A stretch of 64,000 bases of DNA from Marinobacterium ramblicola (GTDB lineage Bacteria > Pseudomonadota > Gammaproteobacteria > Pseudomonadales > Balneatricaceae). A program made the position numbers and the translations under genes. A model generated the notes under the pieces. The model ran no database searches. It was given only the letters and a program-made list of their open reading frames with translations, and was not told the origin of the DNA. Within the stretch, counting starts at the first letter, position 1, and the number at the start of each line of letters is the position of its first letter. This document shows, one piece after another, positions 37,645 through 47,936 of this stretch. The stretch is from positions 124,001-188,000 of the forward strand of contig NZ_JAHREP010000004.1 of the NCBI RefSeq assembly GCF_019084545.1, given 5' to 3'.

Positions 37645-37668
37645 AAGGCATGCTCACCGGCATGCCTT
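37645..37668 (-). terminator. Intrinsic terminator of hisD
   Basis: AAGGCATGC and GCATGCCTT form a 9-bp stem with a 6-nt loop, and on the minus strand the stem runs into six T. It may also slow rightward transcription from algW, where the T-tract is weaker. Confidence 0.88.
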
Positions 37669-37691
37669 CAGGTTGTTTTCACCCCTCCGGA

Positions 37692-38999
37692 TCAGGACTT
37701 GATCCGATACTCCGCCGACCGCGCATGCGCCGTCAGCCCCTCACCACGCGCCAGTACCGAGGCCACTTTACCCATCTCCGATGCACCGTCATGGGAGAAC
37801 ATGATCAGCGACGAGCGCTTCTGGAAGTCATACACCCCCAATGGCGACGAGAATCGAGCCGTGCCCGAAGTCGGCAGCACATGGTTAGGGCCTGCACAGT
37901 AATCACCGAGCGCTTCGGCCGTGTAGCGACCCATGAAGATCGCACCGGCGTGGCGGATATCATTGAGCATCGCCTCGGGGTCGGCCACGGACAGCTCAAG
38001 ATGCTCCGGCGCCACCCGGTTACTGATCCGCGCCGCATCGCTGAGATCTTGGGCCTTGATAAGGATGGCGCGATTGTGCAGCGACGCCTCGATGATCTCG
38101 GCACGCTCCATGGTCGGCAGCAGCTTCTCGATGCTGGCCTGCACGCGGTCGATAAACTCGGCGTCCGGGGATACCAGAATCGGCTGGGCATCTTCATCAT
38201 GCTCGGCCTGGGAGAACAGATCCATCGCCACCCAGTCCGGATCGGTTTGGCCATCGCAGATCACCAGGATCTCCGAGGGTCCGGCGATCATATCGATACC
38301 GACCGCGCCGAACACGGCACGTTTGGCGGTGGCGACGAAGATATTGCCGGGGCCGACGATCTTGTCCACCCGCGGCACGGTCTCCGTACCATAGGCCAGT
38401 GCCGCCACGGCCTGAGCTCCACCGACCGTGAATACACGACTGACACCGGCCAGCGCCGCGGCGGCCAGCACCAGCTCATTGACCACGCCATCCGGCGTCG
38501 GCACCACCATGATGATCTCTTCCACGCCTGCCACATGGGCCGGCAGTGCATTCATCAGCACAGACGAGGGGTAGGCGGCCTTGCCGCCCGGCACATAGAG
38601 CCCGACCCGGTCCATCGGCGTCACCTTCTGACCGAGCATGGTGCCGTCCGCCTCGGTGTACTGCCAGGAGCTGCTCAATTGGCGTTCGTGGTAGGCACGC
38701 ACCCGCTCCGCCGCTTTCTCCAGCGCGCTACGCTGATCGGCAGGCAGATCGGCCAAGGCTTGCTGCAGCCTATCCTGCCCCATCTCCAGCTGCGCCATGG
38801 AGTCGACGCTCATGCGGTCGAAGCGGTTGGTGTACTCCACCAGCGCCGCATCACCCTCGGCACGAATGCGCCCGAGGATCTCATTGACGATATCGTTGAC
38901 CTGGGTGTCGGATACGCTCTCCCAGGCCAGCAGCGCGTCAAGGCGCTCGGAAAAGTCTGCCTGTTGGCTATCGAGACGCACTATCTCCAGCTTGCTCAT
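37692..38999 (-). CDS. hisD: Histidinol dehydrogenase
   Basis: A 435-residue zinc enzyme that oxidises histidinol to histidine in two steps, the last stage of histidine synthesis. It has the dinucleotide-site stretch [19 protein letters not shown], then [32 protein letters not shown], and the metal-site region GPSEILVI and [13 protein letters not shown], with [14 protein letters not shown] near the end. Its ATG overlaps the hisG stop by 4 bases. hisC, which follows hisD in pseudomonads, is absent here, and a terminator directly follows the gene. Confidence 0.97.
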   Translation of the reverse strand: MSKLEIVRLDSQQADFSERLDALLAWESVSDTQVNDIVNEILGRIRAEGDAALVEYTNRFDRMSVDSMAQLEMGQDRLQQALADLPADQRSALEKAAERVRAYHERQLSSSWQYTEADGTMLGQKVTPMDRVGLYVPGGKAAYPSSVLMNALPAHVAGVEEIIMVVPTPDGVVNELVLAAAALAGVSRVFTVGGAQAVAALAYGTETVPRVDKIVGPGNIFVATAKRAVFGAVGIDMIAGPSEILVICDGQTDPDWVAMDLFSQAEHDEDAQPILVSPDAEFIDRVQASIEKLLPTMERAEIIEASLHNRAILIKAQDLSDAARISNRVAPEHLELSVADPEAMLNDIRHAGAIFMGRYTAEALGDYCAGPNHVLPTSGTARFSSPLGVYDFQKRSSLIMFSHDGASEMGKVASVLARGEGLTAHARSAEYRIKS

Positions 39000-39649
39000 T
39001 CCCCTGCCCCCTCACGTTTGGCAGCGATCGCTTCGGCCAGCTGATCCAGAATCGGCTGGATCTGGCGATACTTCATCTTCATCGACGGCTGCCCGACCAC
39101 GAAACGCGAGCTGATATCGGCAATATGCTCCATCGGCTCCAGGCCATTGGCGCGCAGCGTGTTGCCGGTATCGACGATATCGACGATGCGGTCGGCCAGC
39201 CCCATGATCGGCGCCAGTTCCATCGCACCATAGAGCTTGATGATATCGACCTGAGCGCCCTGGCGGGCAAAATACTCCTTGGTGACGTTAACGAACTTGG
39301 TCGCCACCTTCATCCGCCCCTGTACCGGCGCCGCGTCCTTCATACCCGCAACCATCAGCCGACACTTGGCGATCTCCAGATCGAGCGGTTCGTAGAGGCC
39401 TTCACCGCCATGCTCCATCAGCACATCCTTGCCCGCCACGCCCATATCGGCACCGCCATACTCGACGTAGGTCGGCACATCGGTGGCACGAATCACCACC
39501 AGCTTGATATGGGGATGGTTGGTATCGAAGATCAGCTTGCGGCTGGAGAAGATATCCTCCGCCGGCACAATGTCCGCCGCCGCCAGCAGCGGCAGCGTCT
39601 CCTTCAGAATGCGCCCCTTCGACAGGGCTATGGTCAGCTGTTCTTTCAT
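38996..39649 (-). CDS. hisG: ATP phosphoribosyltransferase, short form
   Basis: A 217-residue HisG catalytic subunit that joins ATP and PRPP to begin histidine synthesis. It has the opening [39 protein letters not shown] near 55-75, and the PRPP loop [14 protein letters not shown] near 159-172. The C-terminal regulatory domain of long HisG is missing, so it belongs to the short form that works in a hetero-octamer with HisZ; hisZ is not in this window. It is 16 bp after murA and coupled to hisD. Confidence 0.96.
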   Translation of the reverse strand: MKEQLTIALSKGRILKETLPLLAAADIVPAEDIFSSRKLIFDTNHPHIKLVVIRATDVPTYVEYGGADMGVAGKDVLMEHGGEGLYEPLDLEIAKCRLMVAGMKDAAPVQGRMKVATKFVNVTKEYFARQGAQVDIIKLYGAMELAPIMGLADRIVDIVDTGNTLRANGLEPMEHIADISSRFVVGQPSMKMKYRQIQPILDQLAEAIAAKREGAGE

Positions 39650-39665
39650 TAGCCTCTTCGCTCAA

Positions 39666-40940
<1,275 letters not shown>

Positions 40941-40953
40941 TCAGCTGAGCGTT

Positions 40954-41193
40954 TTACTGCTTCGCAGCCCACTGCTCGGGAGTAAAGGTCTTAATTGAAA
41001 CAGCATGGATGGCACCGCTGGCGATCTGCTCGGTCAGGCAGGCATAAACCAGCTGCTGCTTTTTCACCGGACTCAGACCGGCAAAACATTCACCGACCGC
41101 GGTAATCTGGAAATCACAGCCTTCTCCTGCTGTATACACGGTGCAGCCCTCAAGCTCACGCTCGATGATCTGTTTCACTTCTTCAGCATGCAT
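40954..41193 (-). CDS. ibaG: BolA family protein IbaG
   Basis: A 79-residue BolA-like protein of the IbaG/YrbA subgroup. Its KH-like fold carries the conserved FAGLSPVKKQQLVYACL segment and ends in AIHAVSIKTFTPEQW. BolA proteins pair with monothiol glutaredoxin to hold a [2Fe-2S] cluster, and the C-terminal His in AIHAVS is a likely ligand. I start at MHAEEVKQ, with CGGAG upstream. It sits between the mla genes and murA, its standard place. Confidence 0.93.
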   Translation of the reverse strand: MHAEEVKQIIERELEGCTVYTAGEGCDFQITAVGECFAGLSPVKKQQLVYACLTEQIASGAIHAVSIKTFTPEQWAAKQ

Positions 41194-41347
41194 GCGCAAC
41201 TCCGAATGCAGAGTATGGGTTCGTTTCAAGACAGGGGGGGAATGATACAGCTTCACCGCAGCGCGGGCCACCACGGGACCGACAGCAAGCCAGGAAGTGG
41301 GGGAGGATTCGACGCAGGCGATCGATCAACCCGCGCCAAAGTCTGAC

Positions 41348-41644
41348 TCAGGCGTGACGAAGAGCCCCATCCACTCCGACCAGATCGGCAATTGCAGCCA
41401 TATCGGACGGGATGTTGATAGCGGTCAACTCCAGGTTATTGCGCGCCGCGAGGCGACAACAGGCAAGCCAAAGCGCCAATGCCGAGCTGTCAACGCGGGT
41501 GACCTCGCTGAAATCGAGCAGGCACTGTCCTGTTTGCTTGCTCAACAGTGTCTCGACCTCGGCCCGAACAGCCATGATGGTACCGAACAGCAGCTCGCCG
41601 CTGAGCGCGATAACGCCCGCTGCCGACTGCTCAACCTTCGTCAC
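41348..41644 (-). CDS. mlaB: MlaB, STAS-domain subunit of the phospholipid transporter
   Basis: A 98-residue STAS domain protein. The conserved loop VDSSALALWL at 51-60 includes the serine/threonine site of STAS domains. MlaB binds the MlaF ATPase and regulates the MlaFEDB complex in the inner membrane. The longer frame contains the Arg-rich translation of mlaC's end, so I start at the GTG 41644, which overlaps the mlaC stop by 14 bases and has a GGAG upstream. It is the last mla gene. Confidence 0.88.
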   Translation of the reverse strand: MTKVEQSAAGVIALSGELLFGTIMAVRAEVETLLSKQTGQCLLDFSEVTRVDSSALALWLACCRLAARNNLELTAINIPSDMAAIADLVGVDGALRHA

Positions 41645-42305
41645 TGCCGCTCTCTCCGCCAGTCGCCTTGATCGACACCTGCGACTCCCAGCCATCGATA
41701 ACGCCGGTGACGCTGTTATAGCGCTGATAAAGATCGGCGAACTGGTTCTTGAACGTCAAGCGCAGATTGACGCCATCAACGTTCACATTGACCAGTGTCC
41801 AGCGATCTCCCTGCTTCAGCATGTAGTACACCAACCCATAAGTGGTGCCATTGGCGGCGCGCACATTGACCGTGACCACCTGCTTCTCCGGCTCAGGGCT
41901 TTCCGCCTGCTGCGGCTGGATCTCGTAGGTTTCGAACTCGAAACCGACAATCGCCTTGGCAAAGGTCTTCAGCAGCGTCTTCTTGAATACCTCGGAAAAA
42001 CGGCTCAACTCCTCATCGGAGGCCTGGCGGTAATACTTGCCCATCACCCGCTTGGCAATATAGGGGAAGTCGACCACCGGCGAGATGACGCGTTCGACTT
42101 CAACCATCATCTCCTCGATCTTCTCCGGCGACTTGAGGCTCTCATCCTCTACCACGGCCAGCATGTCACGTGTTACGCCGTCCATGACGCCGCTAGCCTC
42201 CTGCCAAGAGGGCTGAGCATTGGCATGAACCCCCAACGCGGGCAGCAGCATAGTCAAACCAAGAAACGCCGCCGATACCAGATTTCGCACGTTCATCTTA
42301 CTCAC
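41631..42305 (-). CDS. mlaC: MlaC, periplasmic phospholipid-binding protein
   Basis: A 224-residue exported protein that ferries phospholipids between the outer-membrane MlaA complex and MlaFEDB. The signal peptide ends near residue 30 (GVHANA). Mature features include VDFPYIAKRVMGKYYRQAS and SEVFKKTLLKTFAKAI, typical of MlaC/Ttg2D. The GTG at 42305 overlaps the mlaD stop by 8 bases; an ATG at 42296, just after that stop, is an equally possible start. The C-terminus ends in a short acidic GGESGSDEG tail. Confidence 0.95.
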   Translation of the reverse strand: MSKMNVRNLVSAAFLGLTMLLPALGVHANAQPSWQEASGVMDGVTRDMLAVVEDESLKSPEKIEEMMVEVERVISPVVDFPYIAKRVMGKYYRQASDEELSRFSEVFKKTLLKTFAKAIVGFEFETYEIQPQQAESPEPEKQVVTVNVRAANGTTYGLVYYMLKQGDRWTLVNVNVDGVNLRLTFKNQFADLYQRYNSVTGVIDGWESQVSIKATGGESGSDEG

Positions 42306-42756
42306 TCACTTTGTTAAACAGGAATTTCCCGATCAGATCCTCGAGCACAAGGGCCGACTGGGTATCCTGGATACGATCACCATCCTTGAGGTTCTCCTCT
42401 TCGGCACCGGGGGTGATACCAATATACTGCTCCCCCAGCAGGCCCGCCGTCAGGATCTGAGCCGAACTATCGGTACTCAGATAGTCCACATCGTCACGAA
42501 TCTTCATCTCAACCTCGGCGACAAGAAACTTCGGATCCAGCCTGATCGCCGTTACCTCGCCGATCTGGACACCGGACATCGCCACCTTGGCACGCGCCGT
42601 CAGACCGCCGATATTCTCAAACCGTGCATATATCCGGTAACCGCCACCCTGATCTGCCAGACTAAGCCCACTGATATTCAGCGCCAATACCACCAATGCC
42701 ACGGCTCCTGCCAGCATCAGAAAGCCCACGCCGATCTCCATTGTACGCATGCGCAT
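42298..42756 (-). CDS. mlaD: MlaD, MCE-domain subunit
   Basis: A 152-residue protein with one N-terminal membrane helix (about 8-27) and a single MCE domain at about 38-118, marked by FENIGGLTARAKVAMSGVQIG and GLLGEQYIGI. Hexamers of MlaD form the periplasmic ring of MlaFEDB through which lipids pass. The final DTQSALVLEDLIGKFLF helix is also conserved. It is shorter at the C-terminus than E. coli MlaD. It starts 2 bases after mlaE. Confidence 0.96.
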   Translation of the reverse strand: MRMRTMEIGVGFLMLAGAVALVVLALNISGLSLADQGGGYRIYARFENIGGLTARAKVAMSGVQIGEVTAIRLDPKFLVAEVEMKIRDDVDYLSTDSSAQILTAGLLGEQYIGITPGAEEENLKDGDRIQDTQSALVLEDLIGKFLFNKVSE

Positions 42757-42758
42757 TA

Positions 42759-43541
42759 TTACAACTCTCCAAACATTAACGCTGTCAGAATGAAGTCCAA
42801 CCCCAGCACTGCCAGCGATGAAAACACCACGGTACGTGTCGTTGCCTGACTGATCCCCTCCGACGTCGGCACACAGTCATAGCCTTCAAACACCGCAATC
42901 CAGGTTACAACGGCACCGAATACGATCGATTTGATAATGCCGTTGAGCACATCCTCTTTGAAATCCACCGAATGCTGCATATTGGCCCAGAAGGAACCCT
43001 CATAGATACCCAGCCAATCAACGGCGACGATCGCCCCACCCCAAACGCCCACGACCGAAAAGATGACGGTCAGGATCGGCATGGAGATGAAACCGGCCCA
43101 GAATCTGGGGGCGATCACACGCCGCAACGGATCGACCCCGATCATCTCCAGACTGGCGAGTTGCTCGGTGGCTTTCATCAGACCGATCTCGGCGGTCAGT
43201 GCAGATCCGGCGCGCCCGGCAAACAGCAGCGCGGTCACCACCGGCGCCAGCTCTCGCACCAGGCTCAGCGCAACCATCTGCCCGACCGCCTGCTCCGAGC
43301 CGTAATCGACCAGTATGGTGTAGCCCTGCAATCCCAGCACCATACCGATGAAGCCACCGGAGACCACAATGATCACCAACGACAGCACACCGACAAAATA
43401 GAGTTGCTGCACCAGCAGCGGGAACATGGTAAACGGTGCCGGTCGCGCAACCAATGACTGCAGCAGCAACTGTCCGGCGCGTCCGAACGCCGCCAGCCGC
43501 GACAGGGCGTTTTGGCCCAGCGTCTGTATCCAATCCAGCAT
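42759..43541 (-). CDS. mlaE: MlaE, permease subunit
   Basis: A 260-residue permease of the MlaE/YrbE family with an N-terminal amphipathic helix and about five membrane segments. Conserved stretches are [13 protein letters not shown] near 82-94, [24 protein letters not shown] near 115-138 and the [17 protein letters not shown] coupling region. It works with MlaF and MlaD in retrograde phospholipid transport. Its ATG directly follows the mlaF stop with no gap. Confidence 0.97.
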   Translation of the reverse strand: MLDWIQTLGQNALSRLAAFGRAGQLLLQSLVARPAPFTMFPLLVQQLYFVGVLSLVIIVVSGGFIGMVLGLQGYTILVDYGSEQAVGQMVALSLVRELAPVVTALLFAGRAGSALTAEIGLMKATEQLASLEMIGVDPLRRVIAPRFWAGFISMPILTVIFSVVGVWGGAIVAVDWLGIYEGSFWANMQHSVDFKEDVLNGIIKSIVFGAVVTWIAVFEGYDCVPTSEGISQATTRTVVFSSLAVLGLDFILTALMFGEL

Positions 43542-44354
43542 TTAGGGGGTTTCCTGTAGCAGATCCTGCATCAAATCCGGTGCCGGGTAGTGGAAGGGTA
43601 CCGGCCCATCCGGCAGTCCCTGCATAAACTGACGCACCTGCTCTGAGTCCACAGTGGAAAGTTCGTTTGGAGTGCCCTCGGCGATCACCCGCCCGTCCGC
43701 CACCATGTAGACATAGTCCGCGATTCCAAGCGTTTCCTTGATGTCATGCGAAACGATGATGCTGGTATGCCCCAGCGCCTGGTTGAGACGCCGAATCAAG
43801 TTGACCAGCACCCCCATCGCGATCGGATCCTGGCCGGTAAACGGCTCATCGTACATCACGATATCGGGATCCAGGGCGATCGCCCTTGCCAGCGCCACGC
43901 GCCTGGCCATGCCGCCCGAAAGCTCGCTCGGCATCAGCTTCGCGGCGCCACGCAGCCCCACCGCCTGAAGTTTCATCAGTACGATATCGCGAATCATGTC
44001 GTTGGTCAGGTCGGTATGCACGCGCAGCGGAAAGGCCACGTTCTCGAACACGCTCATATCGGTGAACAGCGCCCCGCTCTGGAACAGCATCCCCATGCGT
44101 TCACGGGCGAGGAACAGCTCCCGGCGCCCCAGCTTGGGAATATCATCCTGCTCCAGCAGAATCTGCCCGCTATCAGGTCTCAGCTGACCGCCGATCAGTT
44201 TCAGCAACGTCGTCTTGCCGGTTCCCGATGGCCCCATGATCGCCGTCACCTTGCCGCGCGGGACCCGGATACTGATATCGTCAAAAATGGTGCGTGAACC
44301 GCGACTAAAGCTCATGCCGCGGATGTCGATGATTATATCGCTCAGTGGATCCAT
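43542..44354 (-). CDS. mlaF: MlaF, ATPase subunit
   Basis: A 270-residue ABC ATPase that powers MlaFEDB. Walker A is GPSGTGKTT at 41-49, the signature is LSGGMARRVALARA near 145-158, and Walker B is DIVMYDEPFTGQD. The C-terminal extension that contacts the neighbouring MlaF and MlaB in the E. coli complex is present. I start at MDPLSDIII, the family-typical N-terminus. It is the first gene of the mla operon, behind a well-spaced sigma-70 promoter. Confidence 0.97.
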   Translation of the reverse strand: MDPLSDIIIDIRGMSFSRGSRTIFDDISIRVPRGKVTAIMGPSGTGKTTLLKLIGGQLRPDSGQILLEQDDIPKLGRRELFLARERMGMLFQSGALFTDMSVFENVAFPLRVHTDLTNDMIRDIVLMKLQAVGLRGAAKLMPSELSGGMARRVALARAIALDPDIVMYDEPFTGQDPIAMGVLVNLIRRLNQALGHTSIIVSHDIKETLGIADYVYMVADGRVIAEGTPNELSTVDSEQVRQFMQGLPDGPVPFHYPAPDLMQDLLQETP

Positions 44355-44429
44355 AGCTGCCCGAGAGGCCTCACACTCAGTTCCTTCTGCGCGGTGCGCA
44401 TGCATCGCAGACTAAATTCAGAGCGCAGC

Positions 44430-44458
44430 AATATATCACTCCCCGGCTAAAACGTGAA
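44430..44458 (-). promoter_or_regulatory. Candidate sigma-70 promoter of the mla operon
   Basis: On the minus strand, TTCACG (44453-44458) and TATATT (44430-44435) are separated by exactly 17 bp, about 80 bp upstream of mlaF. Four of six and five of six positions match the consensus. Confidence 0.6.
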
Positions 44459-44573
44459 CTTCATGCCGCCATTTCACGCTTTCCTGCCCGTCTCCGACTG
44501 TGCCCGACCTGCCCCGTGTTGTACACTTCCCCCCTTAATATCCGTAACCGACTGTTCAGAGAAACCATCACTC

Positions 44574-45545
44574 ATGACCGACTTCGATTTTCTCCGCGCC
44601 GGCAGACGTACCATCGAGCTGGAACTGGATGCGGTGCAGAATCTGCTCAAGCACCTTGACCAGCGTTTCAGCCGCGCCTGCGAGCTGATGCTCAACTGCG
44701 GCGGCCGGGTAATCGTGACCGGGATGGGCAAGTCCGGACATATAGGCAACAAGATCGCCGCCACCCTCGCCAGCACCGGCACACCCTCATTCTTCGTTCA
44801 CCCTGGCGAGGCCAGCCACGGCGATCTGGGCATGATCACCCGCGACGATCTGGTACTGGCGCTGTCCAACTCCGGAGAAACTGCCGAGGTCGTCACGATT
44901 TTGCCGCTGATCAAACGGATGCAGGCACCACTGATCAGCATCACCGCGCGCCCGGATTCCACCCTGTCGCAAGCGGCGGATGTCAGTCTGCATATACCGG
45001 TCGATCGCGAAGCCTGCCCATTGGGACTGGCGCCAACCTCCAGCACCACAGCGCAGCTGGTGCTGGGCGATGCCCTGGCGATTGCGCTGCTGGAAGCACG
45101 CGGTTTCAGTGCCGAAGACTTCGCTTTCTCCCACCCCGGCGGTGCACTCGGCCGACGCCTGCTGCTGAAGGTGGACGACATCATGCATACCGGTGACGCC
45201 ATCCCGGTTGTCGGCGCCGACACCTCGGTACGCGATGCGCTGCTGGAGATGACACGCAAACATCTGGGCATGACCGCGGTGATCGACAACAGCGGTGCGC
45301 TGCTCGGCATCTTCACCGATGGCGACCTGCGCCGCACCCTCGATCAGGAGGTGGATCTCAAACAAACCCGCATCCGCGACGTCATGACCGTCAACTGCAC
45401 CACCGTTCAGCCGGGCATACTGGCCGCGGAAGCGCTGCAGATCATGCAGAGCCGCAAGATCAACGCCCTGGTCGTGCTCAACGGTGACAAACACCCGGTC
45501 GGCGCGTTGAATATGCACGACATGCTGAAAGCGGGGGTAATCTGA
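44574..45545 (+). CDS. kdsD: D-arabinose 5-phosphate isomerase
   Basis: A 323-residue KdsD that converts ribulose 5-phosphate to arabinose 5-phosphate for Kdo, the inner sugar of LPS. The sugar isomerase (SIS) domain at about 30-170 has VTGMGKSGHIGNKIAATLASTGTP-type sequence, HPGEASHGDLGM and LALSNSGET. Two CBS domains follow at about 205-320. I start at MTDFDFL rather than the longer GTG frame, which lacks family sequence. It heads the LPS operon and overlaps kdsC by 1 base. Confidence 0.97.
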   Translation: MTDFDFLRAGRRTIELELDAVQNLLKHLDQRFSRACELMLNCGGRVIVTGMGKSGHIGNKIAATLASTGTPSFFVHPGEASHGDLGMITRDDLVLALSNSGETAEVVTILPLIKRMQAPLISITARPDSTLSQAADVSLHIPVDREACPLGLAPTSSTTAQLVLGDALAIALLEARGFSAEDFAFSHPGGALGRRLLLKVDDIMHTGDAIPVVGADTSVRDALLEMTRKHLGMTAVIDNSGALLGIFTDGDLRRTLDQEVDLKQTRIRDVMTVNCTTVQPGILAAEALQIMQSRKINALVVLNGDKHPVGALNMHDMLKAGVI

Positions 45546-46081
45546 TGCTGAGCAAGCTGACCCCCTCCCAACTCGAAAGCCTGCGCAAGGTGCGTCTGGT
45601 CGTGTTCGACGTCGACGGCATTCTCAATAGCGGACAGCTCAACTTCCTTGCCGATGGCCGCGAAATCAAGTCGTTCAGCATTCTCGACGGTCTGGGCATC
45701 AAGCTACTGCACAAGGGCGGTATCAAGAGCGCCATCATCACCGGGCGCCGCTCGCCGCAGGTGGAGATCCGTGCCGAGGCCCTCGGCATCAACTACCTGC
45801 GCCAGGGGCGTGAAGACAAACTGGTCGCCCTTGAAGAGCTCTGGCATGAAACCGGCTTTGACGCCGAAACGACCGCCTACATCGGCGACGACCTGCCCGA
45901 CCTGGCCGCCATCCGTAGAGCAGGATTCGGCGCCACTGTCCCCAACGGGCACTGGTTTGTGCGTGAACACGCCGACTGGATCTCACAAACCGCCGGTGGC
46001 CAGGGGGCCGGACGCGAGCTGTGCGAGCTGATTCTGGCCGCTCAGGGCAAACTGGATGAGCTGCTCAAGGAGTACCTGTAG
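45545..46081 (+). CDS. kdsC: 3-deoxy-D-manno-octulosonate 8-phosphate phosphatase
   Basis: A 178-residue HAD-family phosphatase that removes phosphate from Kdo-8-P. The nucleophile motif is FDVDG at 21-25 (Asp22, Asp24), followed by TGRRSPQVEIRAEALGI and the magnesium-site YIGDDLPDLA. It is a cap-less HAD that forms tetramers. It starts on the last base of kdsD and is followed immediately by the lptC GTG. Confidence 0.97.
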   Translation: MLSKLTPSQLESLRKVRLVVFDVDGILNSGQLNFLADGREIKSFSILDGLGIKLLHKGGIKSAIITGRRSPQVEIRAEALGINYLRQGREDKLVALEELWHETGFDAETTAYIGDDLPDLAAIRRAGFGATVPNGHWFVREHADWISQTAGGQGAGRELCELILAAQGKLDELLKEYL

Positions 46082-46651
46082 GTGTTTGGCAGCGCGCGCA
46101 TACGCCTTCTGATCGCACTGGCGATCATCACTCCGGTGCTGGTCTACTGGGGGTTCTCCGGCGAGACCGTACCCCAGCAGCCCGGAGGCAGTCGAGCGGA
46201 CAGAGGCAGCATCGATTTTTTCATGCGCGATGCCGAAACCGTGTACTGGTCGACCGACGGCGCGCGTGCACGCGAATGGCGCACACCTGAGCTCAACCAC
46301 TATCCCCAGCGCGAGCGGAGCGAACTGCGCCAGCCGGAAACCACGATGCCGACTGCCGACGGCGGGATATACAAAATGCGCGCCAATGAGGGCTGGATTG
46401 TCGACGACCAGAGTCAGATTCAGCTTGCAGGCAGTGTTGAGGTTCACCATAATCCGCAATCCGGACCCGCAGGAATCCTGACCACCAGCAGCCTGTCGAT
46501 CTTCCCGCCACAGAACCTGGCCCGCACCGATGCGCCGGCGACGCTGGTTCGCGATGGGGAACGAACCGACACGGTAGGACTCGAGGTCTATTTCGATCAA
46601 CGAAGGATAGAACTGCTTTCAAATGTACAGGGTAGATACAATGCGCGCTAA
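46082..46651 (+). CDS. lptC: LptC, LPS export bitopic protein
   Basis: A 189-residue LptC: one membrane helix at about 6-24 and a periplasmic beta-jellyroll that passes LPS from LptBFG to LptA. The family's weak pattern is visible: DFFMRDAETVYWSTDGARAREW, then a late DTVGLEVYFDQRRIELLSNVQGRY. It starts with GTG directly after the kdsC stop and overlaps lptA by 11 bases. Confidence 0.94.
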   Translation: MFGSARIRLLIALAIITPVLVYWGFSGETVPQQPGGSRADRGSIDFFMRDAETVYWSTDGARAREWRTPELNHYPQRERSELRQPETTMPTADGGIYKMRANEGWIVDDQSQIQLAGSVEVHHNPQSGPAGILTTSSLSIFPPQNLARTDAPATLVRDGERTDTVGLEVYFDQRRIELLSNVQGRYNAR

Positions 46652-47162
46652 ACGCTTGCTTCAAGCCACCCTCTGCTGCCTGGTACTGAGCAGCGTCGCC
46701 ACCCCTGCCCTGGCACTTCCCGAAGACCGTTCCCAGCCGATCAATATCAGCGCCGACAGCGCCAGCATAAACGAAAAGACCGGCGTCACCGTTTACAGCG
46801 GCCGGGTGGAGATTTCCCAGGGCTCGATGAAGATTCGCGGCGACCGTATCGAGCTTTATCGCTCGGCGAATGGCGACGTGGATCGCATCGTGGCGATTGG
46901 CAAACCGGCCGAGTTCGAGCAGCAGCCCAAGGCCAACGAACCGGTGACCCATGCCTACGGTCTGCGTATGGAGTACAGGATCGGCGCGCAAACAGTCACC
47001 ATCAATCAGCAGGCCAAGGTCGAGCAGGGTCAGGACACCTTTACCGGCGAGCGCATTGTTTACAACATGAACAAGGCGATCGTCGATGCCTACGGCAGCA
47101 AAGATGGCGATCAGCGCGTGAAGATGGTGATTCAGCCCAAGAGCAGTGGGAACGGGCAATAG
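46641..47162 (+). CDS. lptA: LptA, periplasmic LPS-bridge protein
   Basis: A 173-residue exported protein. The signal peptide ends near residue 26 (PALA). It has the OstA-type repeats [23 protein letters not shown] and [23 protein letters not shown], then [10 protein letters not shown]. LptA units stack to bridge LptC to LptD. I use the ATG at 46641, with AGGGT upstream, rather than the upstream in-frame start at 46623, because it gives a regular signal peptide. lptB starts 2 bases later. Confidence 0.95.
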   Translation: MRAKRLLQATLCCLVLSSVATPALALPEDRSQPINISADSASINEKTGVTVYSGRVEISQGSMKIRGDRIELYRSANGDVDRIVAIGKPAEFEQQPKANEPVTHAYGLRMEYRIGAQTVTINQQAKVEQGQDTFTGERIVYNMNKAIVDAYGSKDGDQRVKMVIQPKSSGNGQ

Positions 47163-47164
47163 TC

Positions 47165-47890
47165 ATGATGCAGCTGGAAGCACTACACCTGGCCAAGAGC
47201 TACAAAGGGCGCCAGGTAGTTCGCGATGTATCGGTAGCGATCAGCAGCGGCGAGGTCGTCGGCCTTCTCGGCCCCAATGGCGCGGGAAAAACCACCTGTT
47301 TCTACATGATCGTCGGCCTGATCAAGGCCGATCACGGCCAGATTCGCATAAACGACGACGATATTACCCGCCTGGCCATGCATGGCCGGGCTCGGCGTGG
47401 AATAGGGTATCTTCCGCAAGAGGCATCGATCTTTCGCAAGCTCAGCGTGCATGACAACCTGATGGCGATTCTGGAAACCCGCAAGGACCTGACAAAACAG
47501 CAGCGGGAACAGCGGGTTCACGAGTTGCTGGAAGAGTTCCACATTACCCACCTGGCCCACAACCTCGGTATGTCACTGTCCGGGGGCGAGCGACGCCGGG
47601 TGGAGATCGCCAGAGCTCTGGCGACAGAACCCGCCTTTATCCTGCTTGACGAGCCTTTTGCCGGTGTCGATCCGATCTCGGTAGGCGATATCAAGCAGAC
47701 GGTGCGTCACCTGCAGAGCAGAGGCATAGGCGTTTTGATCACGGACCATAATGTTCGTGAAACGCTGGATATCTGCCAACGCGCCTATATTGTTAGTGAT
47801 GGAGGCATACTGGCTCAGGGAGAGCCCGAAGAGATACTGGCCAACCAGCAGGTGCGGCGGGCTTATCTCGGCGAACAGTTCAAACTTTGA
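47165..47890 (+). CDS. lptB: LptB, LPS export ATPase
   Basis: A 241-residue ABC ATPase that drives LPS extraction with LptF and LptG. Walker A is GPNGAGKTT at 36-44, the signature [15 protein letters not shown] is near 138-152, Walker B is [12 protein letters not shown], and the switch His lies in [11 protein letters not shown]. The [20 protein letters not shown]-loop is LptB-typical. lptF and lptG are not in this window. rpoN follows after 46 bp. Confidence 0.97.
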   Translation: MMQLEALHLAKSYKGRQVVRDVSVAISSGEVVGLLGPNGAGKTTCFYMIVGLIKADHGQIRINDDDITRLAMHGRARRGIGYLPQEASIFRKLSVHDNLMAILETRKDLTKQQREQRVHELLEEFHITHLAHNLGMSLSGGERRRVEIARALATEPAFILLDEPFAGVDPISVGDIKQTVRHLQSRGIGVLITDHNVRETLDICQRAYIVSDGGILAQGEPEEILANQQVRRAYLGEQFKL

Positions 47891-47936
47891 ACTTGATCGC
47901 CACAACATCCGATCCACGTAATGGCATATCGCGTAT

